A DNA stretch of 64,000 nucleotides from Alcaligenaceae bacterium (GTDB lineage: Bacteria; Pseudomonadota; Gammaproteobacteria; Burkholderiales; Burkholderiaceae_B), in contig CANCRX010000006.1 in NCBI GenBank assembly GCA_947380655.1, forward strand, positions 1-64,000. The letters run 5' to 3'. Below the pieces are notes generated by a model that did not search any database, was not told the origin of the DNA, and saw only the letters and a list, made by a program, of their open reading frames with translations. How positions within the stretch are numbered: position 1 is the first letter of the stretch; the number at the start of each line of letters is the position of its first letter. A program made the position numbers and the translations under genes. Shown piece by piece: positions 24,461 to 33,818 of the stretch.

Positions 24461-25348
24461 ATGTCCACTACTGAAATCCGTCCTGAACAATCTGTCGAAT
24501 TACTCAAGGCTCTTCATATCCTGACCAGAGATGGGAAGATGAATCAGGACAGCCGGCGCAAGCTTAAGCAAGTCAATCATCTTTTTCAATTTATCCAACC
24601 CATGCTGGAAGAATTGCTGCGCAGCAATCCTGAATTTAGTGTGGTGGATCATGGTGCAGGAAAATCTTACCTCGGATTTATTTTGGTCGATTTGTTCATG
24701 CGCCATCAAGCCCCCATGGCAACCATGGTGGGGATAGAAACCAGACCTGAACTGGTCGAAAGTTCAATTGCGCTAGCTAAGCAGCTGCACTTTGAAAAAA
24801 TGAAGTTTCTCAATCTCTCGGTCAATGATTCAATCACTTCCACGCAACTACCTCCAAAAGTAGACATGGTGACGGCACTGCATGCCTGCAATACGGCAAC
24901 GGATGATGCCATTAGATTCGGTCTGGCAAAAAACGCGCGCTACATGGTCATTGTTCCTTGTTGCCAAGCGGAAGTTGCTTCATTTTTACGTAAAAATAAA
25001 GCCAAACAATTGAAAGATCCCATGGCTGAGTTATGGCGCCATCCCTTGCATACACGTGAATTTGGCAGCCAACTCACTAACGTGTTGCGCTGTTTGCAAT
25101 TGCAAGCCCATGGTTATCAAGTCACCGTGACGGAACTTGTGGGCTGGGAGCACTCCATGAAAAACGAATTAATCATCGCTGAGCATAAAGGCCCACCCAA
25201 AGCAGACGCGATTGAAAGACTGCAAGCCATTCTTGAGCGATTAGGTCTGGAAGAACTGCGGGAAAGATTTTTCCTCCCAGACTCGGCTTCTAACCATTTA
25301 AAAATTGCTTCATCATCATCCGATTCAACATCCCCCATACAGGCCTGA
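24461..25348 (+). CDS. SAM-dependent methyltransferase-fold protein (Methyltransf_32-like)
   Basis: A 295-residue cytosolic protein with a class I methyltransferase fold. Motif I-like VVDHGAGKSYLGFILVDLF, the acidic end of strand 2 in MVGIETRPELVE, motif IV-like VDMVTALHACNTATDDAI, and then VIVPCCQAEVASFLRK are visible. The 'ALHACNTATD...VPCC' arrangement is shared with the Methyltransf_32 / C2orf13-like group whose substrates are mostly unknown. The ATG at 24461 is taken; a TTG at 24449 is in frame. The Ser-rich C-terminus (SSSSDSTSP) is odd. The SDR gene begins 2 bp after its stop, so the two form an operon. Confidence 0.75.
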   Translation: MSTTEIRPEQSVELLKALHILTRDGKMNQDSRRKLKQVNHLFQFIQPMLEELLRSNPEFSVVDHGAGKSYLGFILVDLFMRHQAPMATMVGIETRPELVESSIALAKQLHFEKMKFLNLSVNDSITSTQLPPKVDMVTALHACNTATDDAIRFGLAKNARYMVIVPCCQAEVASFLRKNKAKQLKDPMAELWRHPLHTREFGSQLTNVLRCLQLQAHGYQVTVTELVGWEHSMKNELIIAEHKGPPKADAIERLQAILERLGLEELRERFFLPDSASNHLKIASSSSDSTSPIQA

Positions 25349-25350
25349 CC

Positions 25351-26187
25351 ATGCGCGTAGTGATTGCTGGCTGTGGTGATTTAGGCTTACATGTCGCGGA
25401 ACGTTTGCTTGCTGATCCAAACAATACCGTATTCGGGCTCAGGCGCACGCCTCCAGTCACCCAAAACAACGACAGGTTCGTATGGATCGGGGCAGACTTA
25501 ACCCAACCCAGTTCACTGGAATCACTTCCAGAGGGAATCACGCATATTGTGTTTGCAGCCGCTCCCGGCGAACGCACTGAACTTGCATATCGAGCAACCT
25601 ATCTGCAAGGGCTACAACATATTGTTCAGGCCGCCCAATCACCCACGCTTAAGCGGGTGATTTTTGTTTCTTCCACTGCGGTATATGGTGACCACGGTCA
25701 GGATTGGGTCGATGAAATCACCCCTACTGAGCCAGCAGGTTTTAATGGGCGCATACTCTGTGAGGCTGAAAAATGGCTGACTGATTTTGGGCAGACGCAT
25801 CAACTCACAACGGTATGTACGCGGCTCTCTGGTATTTATGGGCCCAAGCGCAATTACCTGCTGGACAGACTCCGGCAGGGATTGGCTGCGGCACCCAAGG
25901 GCAACCAACACTGGGTTAACCGTATCCATATTGACGACGCTGCAGCGGCATTGGTGCACCTACTCAGTCTGAAAGCGCCTCAAGCGCTGTATCTTGTGAC
26001 GGACAGTACCCCTTTGCCGATGCGCACGCTCTATGAACATCTCGCTAAGCTCGTGGGGGGTCCAGTTCCGCCAGAAGGCCCACCCGTGCGCGGCGTTGGC
26101 AGTAAAAGATTAAGCAACGCGCGCTTGCTTGAGTCAGGCTTTGAATTGAAGTGGCCTGATAGCCGTATTGCCTATGCCGCAGGGTAA
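25351..26187 (+). CDS. NAD(P)-binding epimerase/dehydratase-like SDR protein
   Basis: A 278-residue extended SDR. The N-terminal nucleotide-binding motif VVIAGCGDLGLHVAERL (GxGxxG form) is followed by VFGLRRTPP and the acidic IGADLTQP. The later parts are RVIFVSSTAVYGDHGQ and LSGIYGPKRN. The usual catalytic YxxxK is not clear, so this may be an atypical SDR of the YeeZ type, which also lacks it. It begins 2 bp after the methyltransferase stop. Its 3' end overlaps the end of convergent greB by 16 bases. Substrate unknown. Confidence 0.8.
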   Translation: MRVVIAGCGDLGLHVAERLLADPNNTVFGLRRTPPVTQNNDRFVWIGADLTQPSSLESLPEGITHIVFAAAPGERTELAYRATYLQGLQHIVQAAQSPTLKRVIFVSSTAVYGDHGQDWVDEITPTEPAGFNGRILCEAEKWLTDFGQTHQLTTVCTRLSGIYGPKRNYLLDRLRQGLAAAPKGNQHWVNRIHIDDAAAALVHLLSLKAPQALYLVTDSTPLPMRTLYEHLAKLVGGPVPPEGPPVRGVGSKRLSNARLLESGFELKWPDSRIAYAAG

Positions 26188-26726
26188 ATAATCTCGAGGA
26201 TATCCAGGTCCTGAATTCCGCTAGGGGTGCGTAAAGTGACCGTGTCACCTTCACGAGATTTAATCAGCGCACGTGCGACGGGTGATATCCAGCTGATTTT
26301 GCCGTTCAGTGGTTCCGCCTCATCCACGCCAACAATCGTGATGGTGTGCTCGGCTCCATCAGGATCTGAATAAATGACCGTGGCACCGAAAAAAATCTGC
26401 TCTTGATTAGGCTGTGAACTCGGATCGACAACCTCTGCAATCTCGAGTCGCTTGGTTAAAAATCGCATCCGCCGATCAATTTCCCTGAGGCGTTTTTTAC
26501 CATAGAGATAATCGCCATTTTCTGAACGATCACCATTTGATGCGGCCCAGGAAACGATCTTAACCATCGCCGGACGTTCCTCGAGCATCAAGGTCGCCAG
26601 CTCACCGCGCAACGCTGCATATCCAGTCGGAGTAATGTAATTACGGGTACCGGCGGGCAACGGTGCTGCATCAGGAAAGTCCTCGTCATCATCATGATCG
26701 GACTCTTTTACAAATGCTTTATTCAT
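26172..26726 (-). CDS. greB: Transcription elongation factor GreB
   Basis: Binds the RNA polymerase secondary channel and stimulates cleavage of backtracked RNA. The 184-residue protein has an acidic N-terminal extension (DHDDDEDFPDAAP), then ITPTGYAALRGELATLM. The coiled-coil tip with Asp and Glu is in NGDRSENGDYLYGKKRLREIDRRMRFL, and the FKBP-like C-terminal domain runs from VIYSDPDGAEHTITIVGVDEAE to VARALIKSREGDTVTLRTP. The basic patch and tip favour GreB over GreA; the YLYGKKRLREID run is diagnostic. The ATG at 26726 is taken. Confidence 0.94.
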   Translation of the reverse strand: MNKAFVKESDHDDDEDFPDAAPLPAGTRNYITPTGYAALRGELATLMLEERPAMVKIVSWAASNGDRSENGDYLYGKKRLREIDRRMRFLTKRLEIAEVVDPSSQPNQEQIFFGATVIYSDPDGAEHTITIVGVDEAEPLNGKISWISPVARALIKSREGDTVTLRTPSGIQDLDILEIIYPAA

Positions 26727-26749
26727 TTATGGTCAATCAAAGATGTGCG

Positions 26750-27598
26750 TCAAACAAGGGAATGCCACGCCGGAGTGAGGTCTGCGGGCAAGGCGGGTAG
26801 ACTACCCAGATCATGCCGACTTTCTGTAGGGCTATGAAAATCCGATCCACAGGAAGCCAGAAAACCATAGTTGCGCGCAACCTGAGCATATTCATGATAC
26901 TGATGCGGCGAATGACTCCCCGTCACAACCTCGATGCCCTGGCCACCGAGATCTTTGAATTCTGAAAACAAGGCCCCAAACTGTGTTTCTGTGTAATGGT
27001 AACGACCTGGATGCGCAATCACCGCCACACCTCCGGCTCCGTGAATCCAGCTCAGCGCGTTTTCGAGTTTCGCCCAATGCATAGGTTCGTGAGCGGGTCC
27101 CTCGTCGCTGAGATAACGGTCAAACACAGTTTGCACGTCTGGACAATAACCCGCCTGCACTAAAAATCGAGCAAAATGCGTTCGACTGATCAGCTCGGGA
27201 TTACCTGCAAACGGGAGCACGCCTTCGAAGGCACCGGGCATCCCTAGCCGCGCCAGATTATCACCAATGCGTCTGGCTCGATCTGCCCGACCAGCTCTTG
27301 TCGCACGCAGTCCCTCAACAAGCGCAGGATAATTTTCATCAATTCCGAGGCCGACGACATGCACCGTCTGGTTTGCCCACGTCACAGAAATCTCAACCCC
27401 TCCGAGATAAGCCATGCCGAGAGATTCAGCGGTTGCACGAGCAATTTTTTGACCTGACACCTCATCATGATCAGTGAGTGACCAAAGGGTGACTCCGTGT
27501 GCTGCCGCTCTGCGTGCAACGGCCTCTGGACTCAACACACCATCCGACACCGTCGAGTGACAGTGCAAGTCAACGCAGCTGACAGCTTCAGTGTTCAT
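26750..27598 (-). CDS. PHP-domain phosphoesterase (RNase AM / TrpH-YciV type)
   Basis: Metal-dependent phosphoesterase of 282 residues. PHP motifs are clear: I, CVDLHCHSTVSDG; II, SLTDHDEVSG; then GVEISVTW; III, IAHPGRYHYT; IV, GSDFHSP. This matches the family of E. coli YciV (RNase AM, 5'-3' exoribonuclease that trims rRNA 5' ends and cleaves pAp). Its start overlaps the end of the alpha/beta hydrolase gene by 11 bases, suggesting coupling. It sits 23 bp from the greB start on the same strand. Confidence 0.87.
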   Translation of the reverse strand: MNTEAVSCVDLHCHSTVSDGVLSPEAVARRAAAHGVTLWSLTDHDEVSGQKIARATAESLGMAYLGGVEISVTWANQTVHVVGLGIDENYPALVEGLRATRAGRADRARRIGDNLARLGMPGAFEGVLPFAGNPELISRTHFARFLVQAGYCPDVQTVFDRYLSDEGPAHEPMHWAKLENALSWIHGAGGVAVIAHPGRYHYTETQFGALFSEFKDLGGQGIEVVTGSHSPHQYHEYAQVARNYGFLASCGSDFHSPTESRHDLGSLPALPADLTPAWHSLV

Positions 27599-28520
27599 TC
27601 AAAAATCCTATCACGGCTTCGAGTTGATCCGCAGCCATAAGGGTGGGCGCATGCCCAACCCCTGCAAACTCCACTGCACGTGCACGCGGATTAAGTTCAA
27701 GCATTTTTTTCAGCGTCGCGGGAGAGAGCAAATCTGATTGCTGACCACGCACGATCAACACCGGTGCCTGAACGCAGGTGTAGGCTTGCCATAAGAGTTG
27801 CTCACCTTGTGTCGCCTGCTCTGGGGTAACCATTTTAAAAGCCTCAGCAATTCCCAGGTCATAATGTTTGATCCATTTACCTGACTGCTCGATATACGTG
27901 TACCTGGTGAGTGCTTGCCACTGTTGCTCAGTATGTGGACCGAAAGACGCTGCGGTCTTTTTAACGTATTCCACAGCAGACGCTAACGAATCAAAACTAA
28001 CCGCCTCACCCACGTATTGACCAATGCGCGCAAGCGATACGGGCTCGATGTGGGGGCCTACGTCATTGAGAACGAGTTTGTCGAGTCTTAGACCTGTTTC
28101 TGGCAATGCTTGATAAGTTTGAGCAGGCGTTTGTTGCTGTTGCAACTGTCTGGCATAAGCCATCGAACCCGCATAAGCCATACCGATGAGCCCGCCCATC
28201 GAAGTGCCCACCCACTGCAAACGTGAGGGCTGCAATCTGGCAATCAGACTGACCATATCTGCCGTGTATTGCGGCACACCATAAAAAAGTGGATTAGCCA
28301 GACGATCTGACATACCTCGACCGACTACATCAGGACACACGACACGAAAATCTTTTGCCAGACGCTGAGCCAGCGCATCAAAATCACGCCCTGTTCGCGT
28401 GAGACCGTGGACACAGAGAACGGTATCGGGATTATCGCTATCCCCCCACTCGTGATAAGCCATCCGGTGCAAACCAGCTGGACTGCTGCAAGTAACGGCA
28501 TTCAGGCGGGGCAATGTCAT
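27588..28520 (-). CDS. Alpha/beta hydrolase
   Basis: Serine hydrolase fold, about 310 residues. It shows the oxyanion region VLCVHGLTRTGRDFDALAQRLA, the nucleophile elbow QWVGTSMGGLIGMAYA (GxSxG), an acid near VLIVRGQQSDLLSP, and the histidine in FAGVGHAPTLMA. Substrate unknown; esterase or acyl hydrolase is likely. The start is ambiguous. An ATG at 28520 with CGGAG eight bases upstream is taken; ATG 28544 and GTG 28547 would add 8-9 residues. It is followed by the PHP gene with an 11-base overlap. Confidence 0.85.
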   Translation of the reverse strand: MTLPRLNAVTCSSPAGLHRMAYHEWGDSDNPDTVLCVHGLTRTGRDFDALAQRLAKDFRVVCPDVVGRGMSDRLANPLFYGVPQYTADMVSLIARLQPSRLQWVGTSMGGLIGMAYAGSMAYARQLQQQQTPAQTYQALPETGLRLDKLVLNDVGPHIEPVSLARIGQYVGEAVSFDSLASAVEYVKKTAASFGPHTEQQWQALTRYTYIEQSGKWIKHYDLGIAEAFKMVTPEQATQGEQLLWQAYTCVQAPVLIVRGQQSDLLSPATLKKMLELNPRARAVEFAGVGHAPTLMAADQLEAVIGFLNEH

Positions 28521-28578
28521 GGATAAACTCCGAACAAGTGTCATCACCTATTGTAGTGGTTTTACTGATATCCATGAC

Positions 28579-31020
28579 TCACTCATGATGCCAGTAACGC
28601 TTGAAAGCCTGTCGGAATGAGTCAATTTTCAGCCTGTTTTCATTTGACTCCGCTGAGATCGCACCGTGATGATCGTTTCGCCAAAATTTTGTGCGATATT
28701 TTTCCCAGCGATTGATCACGATAGGATCTGGATGTTTAAAGCGATTCAAATAGCCTGTTTGTGCAATGGCATGTTTCGCATGGATCTGCGCTATAAATAG
28801 TTCTGAGGAGGATGAGAGAGAACCGTGATGGGCGACAACAACTACATCAGCCCTAAGCTCTGCAAACATTCCTGTGATTTGATTTTCTTCGCTCTGGCCA
28901 ATATCACCCGGTAATAATGCGGAGTGTTGTGCGCCTTGTATATGCAGTACACAGCTATGCGCATTTTTTTTAGGCGAAATGTCTTTCGACTCCGCCGGGT
29001 GCAAGATAGTAAATGTCACACCATCCCAAACCCATTTTTGTCCTCGTTGACAGCGTCTGGACGATAATTTTTGAGCGGGAAGGACATCCGCATTGGGCAG
29101 CCTTTTTTGTTTATCCAGCCAAGCCTGCACATCAAAAGAAGCATAAATATTCTGCACAATATTTGTTTTTAATAGGTGCGGAAGTCCTCCCGCGTGATCC
29201 ATATCCGCATGCGACACCACCAGGGCATCAAGCTTATCAATCGCTAAGGCGCGCATAACAGGATTGATCACGCGCTGAGTGGAGTCAGTCATACCGGTGC
29301 GTGGTCCGGTATCAAATAACAAATTGTGATGTTTGGTACTGATCAATATCGCGCTACCTTGACCGACATCTAACGCAATCAATCTCCATCCCCCCTGCTC
29401 TGGTCGGTCGGGACGCCAAGCGAGAGCAGGAAATAGTAAACACCATCCCGCCCAACGAACTGGCACCCCGGGTGACAATAACGCCCAGGCAACGCCGCAG
29501 AGAGATAAGCTTAAAAGCCATAACGGCATGGCAGCGACGTTGATCATTGACCAATTGGCTTGTGCTAACCAGTGGATTGGGTACATCGCCCACTTCATCG
29601 AAAAATTTGCGATCCACCCAAAATAATAAGCAAGGCCATCTAGTCCAGGAATCACCGAAAACAGTGCGGTGAACAAAGCGAAGGGTGTGACAATAAATGT
29701 CACAACGGGAATGGCAATCGCATTAGCAAAGGGTGAAATAAGTGAGACTTGTTGAAATAAGAATGCGAGCACCGGTACCATTGCAAGCGTAATGAGCCAT
29801 TGCATACGTGCTGACTCACCGATCAGCGCGAACACTTTGTAATAAGTCGACCGTAGAGTACTTGTATGCAGAGCCTGCTCACCTACCGCGAACAACACAA
29901 GCACCGCGCCAAATGAAAGCCAGAAACCCGTTGCAAGGGGTGACCAGGGATCAAGCAGCGTGACCACGGCAGCGGCTATAGCCAATATCGTGGTCGGCGA
30001 GATCGGCAATCTCACGATCATCGCAAGTCCAATGACAAGCAGCATAAAAAATGTTCGTCTTGCAGGGACACCCCAACCAGCAAGTAAACAATAGACGAAA
30101 GCAATGAATAAGGCGGAGCATGCAGCGATGACTCTGGCAGGAATAATTTCGCAGGCGTGACGTTGGCCGAAACGCAAACGTTTCCATAACCACAGCATAC
30201 TGACCCCTCCAAAGGCCGCAAGCATCGTTACATGAGAACCGCTAATGCTGACTAAATGCGTGATGCCCGAGCGATTGAACACGTCCCAGTCCGTAGCACT
30301 AACACTATCCTGATCCCCTATCGCCAGTGCGATTAACACCGGTGCATAGCGTGCATCGCCAAGCACCGTGCGCATTGATTGACGAATGTGGTGTCTGATG
30401 CGAGACACCATCACTCGCATCGACGCTAAGGGGTTATCAGAAATCAGCTTAGGTTGACCGCGAATTTTCCCAAGCGCGCGTATGTTTTTCTGAAACATAT
30501 GAGATTCGTAATCGAAACCGGAGGGATTGGAGGCACCATGCGGTCTTTTAAAAACGAGTGCTGCACGCCACATCTGTCCAGGTAAGACACTCACCTGATT
30601 TTCCTGAGCGCTCTGCCAGCTGACCAAAATATTACGAGGCAACCCGGGCGTTACAGGCTCAATAATTTTGGCTTCAAATCGTTGTTGCCCTGACTTGTCC
30701 TGACTCATGCTCTGAACAATAAAGGTCACACGCGTGACTACGTTTTCAAACGAAGAAGATAAAGAATCGTTGAGCCTGGATTGAGCCTGTCTAACAGTCC
30801 AAGTCATCGAGAACATGACCGAGCAGAGCAAGATCCCTAGCAAGCCAGACAGCCGATTTGTAAGGCTTGACTGAGTGCGACGGAGAAAAAACTTATACGT
30901 ACCGAAACAAACCAGCACTGCGAATGAACTTGAAAACAGTATGTCTGTATCGGGTAAGGACCTCAAACAATGCGTCAGACTTGCCCCTGATACGATGCCA
31001 ATCGACATGACTCTAAGCAT
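28579..31020 (-). CDS. comEC: DNA internalization/competence protein ComEC/Rec2
   Basis: Inner-membrane channel for import of transforming single-stranded DNA, about 813 residues. An N-terminal membrane and OB-like part (DUF4131 region, including VLPGQMWRAALVFKRPHG) precedes the competence domain. That domain has many helices and FNRSGITHLVSISGSHVTMLA, the family signature. A C-terminal metallo-beta-lactamase domain has GQGSAILISTKHHNLLFDTGP and the metal motif VVSHADMDHAGGLPHLL, then LPGDIGQSEE. All three domains are present, so DNA uptake is possible if the pilus genes exist elsewhere. The ATG at 31020 is chosen; an in-frame codon at 31125 would overlap the divergent MFS gene. Confidence 0.92.
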   Translation of the reverse strand: MLRVMSIGIVSGASLTHCLRSLPDTDILFSSSFAVLVCFGTYKFFLRRTQSSLTNRLSGLLGILLCSVMFSMTWTVRQAQSRLNDSLSSSFENVVTRVTFIVQSMSQDKSGQQRFEAKIIEPVTPGLPRNILVSWQSAQENQVSVLPGQMWRAALVFKRPHGASNPSGFDYESHMFQKNIRALGKIRGQPKLISDNPLASMRVMVSRIRHHIRQSMRTVLGDARYAPVLIALAIGDQDSVSATDWDVFNRSGITHLVSISGSHVTMLAAFGGVSMLWLWKRLRFGQRHACEIIPARVIAACSALFIAFVYCLLAGWGVPARRTFFMLLVIGLAMIVRLPISPTTILAIAAAVVTLLDPWSPLATGFWLSFGAVLVLFAVGEQALHTSTLRSTYYKVFALIGESARMQWLITLAMVPVLAFLFQQVSLISPFANAIAIPVVTFIVTPFALFTALFSVIPGLDGLAYYFGWIANFSMKWAMYPIHWLAQANWSMINVAAMPLWLLSLSLCGVAWALLSPGVPVRWAGWCLLFPALAWRPDRPEQGGWRLIALDVGQGSAILISTKHHNLLFDTGPRTGMTDSTQRVINPVMRALAIDKLDALVVSHADMDHAGGLPHLLKTNIVQNIYASFDVQAWLDKQKRLPNADVLPAQKLSSRRCQRGQKWVWDGVTFTILHPAESKDISPKKNAHSCVLHIQGAQHSALLPGDIGQSEENQITGMFAELRADVVVVAHHGSLSSSSELFIAQIHAKHAIAQTGYLNRFKHPDPIVINRWEKYRTKFWRNDHHGAISAESNENRLKIDSFRQAFKRYWHHE

Positions 31021-31116
31021 AAAGACATCGACCAAAGACTTGAATGCTGAGCCAGAGCCAATACAATCACAAGTCAACTGTGACCATACGAACACACAAA
31101 TTCCGGATTGAGAACC

Positions 31117-32337
31117 ATGTTTCAAATACTAAGACGCCCTGATGTGTTGATTGTGACCCTGGCTGCAGCCGGCATCCTGATGGTCACGATGGGTATCCGG
31201 CAATCATTTGGTCTCTTTATTAGTCCGATCAATGAAACAACAGGGCTAGGGATTGCCACAATCAGTTTTGCGTTGGCGATCGGTCAATTTACCTGGGGAG
31301 CGGTCCAGCCCATTGCGGGTGCGGTCTCAGACCGCTATGGCCCCAGAGCGGTATTGATTGGTGGGCTGTTGATTCTGGCCATTGGCTGTGCAACGGTTCC
31401 TTTTGCAAAGAGTGGTTTTAGTCTTGCAATATCAATGGGCGTTCTGGCGGCAATCGGATCAGGCGCGGGGAGTTTTTCAGTCCTCATCAGTGCAGCGTCG
31501 CAACGCCTTCCTGCAGATGCCAGAGGGGCGGCCTCAGGCGTCATTAATGCGGGTGGCTCGTTTGGTCAATTTGTCTTTGCACCAATTTTGCAAAAATTAA
31601 TTCAGTCTTTTGGCTGGATGGGAGCGATGTGGGCAATGGTTATTGCAACACTCGCAACATTGCCCCTGATACGCACTCTCTCAAGCGCAGAAAAAAAGCC
31701 TCAACATCACACGCATCAGGATCAGGGTTTGGGTAGAGCGGTGCGAGAAGCACTGAAAAATCCAAGCTATCTACTTCTGCATGCAGGATTTTTTACTTGT
31801 GGGTTTCATATTGCCTTTCTGGTGACACACCTCCCTGGTGAGGTCAATCTGTGCGGTTTGCCTCCAAGTGTTGCGAGCTGGTCGCTGGCGATAATTGGAC
31901 TGGCAAATATATTCGGTAGTATTTATGCCGGTGGTTGTGTCGCTAAATATCGCAGTAAGTACATTCTCGCAGTGATGTACGGATCAAGAGCTGTTTTAGT
32001 GGGGTTGTATTTATTGATGCCCCGCACAGAATGGACCTTTTATATCTTTGCTGCAGGACTCGGATTTACTTGGCTGGCCACCGTCCCACCGACGGCGGCA
32101 CTGGTAGGTAAATTATTCGGCACCCGCTATCTGGCCACGCTTTTTGGTCTGACTTTGCTCTCACACCAGATTGGTGGTTTTCTGGGAGCCTGGCTGGGAG
32201 GCATCGCTATCACAGAGTTCGGAGATTACTCGTGGATGTGGTACGCAGACATTGTTCTTGCAGCCGCTGCAGCATTACTGAATCTACCAATCAAAGAAGC
32301 CTCCATTCAGCCTGCCCTGGCGGTTCAACCGTCATAA
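31117..32337 (+). CDS. MFS transporter
   Basis: Inner-membrane carrier of 406 residues with twelve predicted helices in two halves. The loop 2-3 MFS signature is AVSDRYGPRAVLIGGLL. A long central loop (SSAEKKPQHHTHQDQGLG) separates the halves. The second-half region VPPTAALVGKLFGTRYLATLFGLTLLSHQIGGFLGAW resembles monocarboxylate/oxalate-formate type carriers. Substrate unknown. The ATG at 31117 is preferred to the in-frame TTG at 31108. Divergent from comEC over about 96 bp, and convergent with tatD with 4 bp between the stops. Confidence 0.85.
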   Translation: MFQILRRPDVLIVTLAAAGILMVTMGIRQSFGLFISPINETTGLGIATISFALAIGQFTWGAVQPIAGAVSDRYGPRAVLIGGLLILAIGCATVPFAKSGFSLAISMGVLAAIGSGAGSFSVLISAASQRLPADARGAASGVINAGGSFGQFVFAPILQKLIQSFGWMGAMWAMVIATLATLPLIRTLSSAEKKPQHHTHQDQGLGRAVREALKNPSYLLLHAGFFTCGFHIAFLVTHLPGEVNLCGLPPSVASWSLAIIGLANIFGSIYAGGCVAKYRSKYILAVMYGSRAVLVGLYLLMPRTEWTFYIFAAGLGFTWLATVPPTAALVGKLFGTRYLATLFGLTLLSHQIGGFLGAWLGGIAITEFGDYSWMWYADIVLAAAAALLNLPIKEASIQPALAVQPS

Positions 32338-32341
32338 CCCG

Positions 32342-33145
32342 TTAAGACAACCAGACACTCAGGCGCGGGCAAACGCGTAAGGCTGTTTGACCGGTGGCCT
32401 GAATCAGATCCAACTCACTGATCCCACGCAGCGCAGCAAAAACCTGCGCGATCCGTGCAACCTCTGCAGGCTCGTTACGTCGCGGATCAGTTAGCCACTC
32501 CGGGGCAATATCCGGCGCGTCAGTCTCCAGGACCAGTGAATCCAGTCCGATTTCCGTTGCGAGTCTGCGAATTTGCAAGGCACGTGAATAGGTCATTGCC
32601 CCACCCATGCCGAGCGCGAATCCGAGGGAAATAAACTGCTCAGCCTGCTGAAAACTACCATTAAAAGCATGGGCGATTCCGCCGGGTACGACACAGCGGC
32701 GCAGATATTTCAAAATAATATCTTGTGACTTTCGGACATGGAGGAGCACCGGCAGATTAAATTCGCGCGCAAGCTCTAATTGCGCCAGAAAGAACTGCTC
32801 TTGCTTTTCACGTGAAGGGCCCTGTGAAATTTCAGGGATAAAAAAGTCGAGTCCGATTTCGCCTACAGCGATTAGTTTTGAATCAGTTCTGTAAGTGGTT
32901 AAGGCGTTTCTGAGCAAGTCCAGATCAGCGATCTCAGCGCGCTCGACATACATGGGGTGTATGCCTAAAGCGTATGCCCCTTGAGAAAAAGAATGAGCCA
33001 GCGTCCGTACTGTTTCAAAATTCGAAACTTCTACCGCGGGGATAAGCACCCCACCCACCCCGGCAGCCTGGGCGCGCTGAATAACAGGCTCACGATCCTG
33101 ATCAAACTCCGCTGCATCGAGGTGGCAATGCGTATCAAACAGCAT
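32342..33145 (-). CDS. tatD: TatD-family metal-dependent deoxyribonuclease
   Basis: Cytosolic TIM-barrel hydrolase, 267 residues. The N-terminus MLFDTHCHLDAAEFDQDRE carries the HxH metal ligands. Further ligands are Glu in AVGEIGLDFF, His in LPVLLHVRKSQD, His in IAHAFNGSF and Asp in LVLETDAPDIAP. It acts as a 3'-5' exonuclease or D-aminoacyl-tRNA deacylase-like hydrolase in relatives (TatD, YcfH, YjjV). The ATG at 33145 is chosen because it opens the conserved FDTHCHLD and overlaps the lolD end by 11 bases. An in-frame start at 33244 would intrude into lolD. Confidence 0.93.
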   Translation of the reverse strand: MLFDTHCHLDAAEFDQDREPVIQRAQAAGVGGVLIPAVEVSNFETVRTLAHSFSQGAYALGIHPMYVERAEIADLDLLRNALTTYRTDSKLIAVGEIGLDFFIPEISQGPSREKQEQFFLAQLELAREFNLPVLLHVRKSQDIILKYLRRCVVPGGIAHAFNGSFQQAEQFISLGFALGMGGAMTYSRALQIRRLATEIGLDSLVLETDAPDIAPEWLTDPRRNEPAEVARIAQVFAALRGISELDLIQATGQTALRVCPRLSVWLS

Positions 33146-33818
33146 CAACCAATCGACCAGAATCCATATAGAGCCTGCGGTCAGCCAGTGCAGCAAGCTC
33201 AGGGTCATGCGTGACAATGACAAAAGCGGTACCTGATTCAGCATTCACACGCTTGAGTAAGGCGAACATCTGATGCGCAGTCTGACGATCCAGATTGCCT
33301 GTCGGCTCGTCCGCCAAGACACAGGCAGGCTGGGTCACGAGCGCACGGGCTAAAGCAATGCGCTGACGCTCACCGCCAGATAACTGACCGGGGAAGTGTT
33401 CGATCCGCCCCGTCAATCCAACGAGCTCGATGACTTTTCTCGCTTGCTCACGGGCGTCATGTCGGGATACACGCCTGACAATCAAGGGCATTGCAACATT
33501 ATCCAGAGCAGAAAACTCAGGTAACAAATGATGGAACTGATAGACAAAACCCAGGGCTCGATTGCGTAACCTGCTCCGAGCTGACTCAGAAAGACCATTG
33601 GCAGATTCCCCGCCTACGATTACATCACCCGAGGTGGGTAGATCCAATAGTCCAAGAGTATGGAGCAAGGTACTTTTACCCGAGCCAGAGGCGCCGATGA
33701 CTGCGACCATCTCACCTGGGACGACCGACAAGCTGACATCGGTCAGTACGTCCACACGAACCGGACCCTCGTCGTAATGCTTATGGAGATGGGAGGCCTG
33801 AAGCGCGAATTTAGTCAT
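33135..33818 (-). CDS. lolD: Lipoprotein-releasing ABC transporter ATPase LolD
   Basis: ATPase of the Lol system that extracts outer-membrane lipoproteins from the inner membrane. It has 227 residues, with Walker A GASGSGKSTLLHTLG, Q-loop VYQFHHLLPEFSALDNVAMP, signature LSGGERQRIALARALV and Walker B VLADEPTGNLD. The LLPEF stretch is typical of LolD. The ATG at 33818 overlaps the lolC stop by 8 bases, so the pair is translationally coupled. A longer frame to 33881 is inside lolC and is not used. Confidence 0.95.
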   Translation of the reverse strand: MTKFALQASHLHKHYDEGPVRVDVLTDVSLSVVPGEMVAVIGASGSGKSTLLHTLGLLDLPTSGDVIVGGESANGLSESARSRLRNRALGFVYQFHHLLPEFSALDNVAMPLIVRRVSRHDAREQARKVIELVGLTGRIEHFPGQLSGGERQRIALARALVTQPACVLADEPTGNLDRQTAHQMFALLKRVNAESGTAFVIVTHDPELAALADRRLYMDSGRLVDAV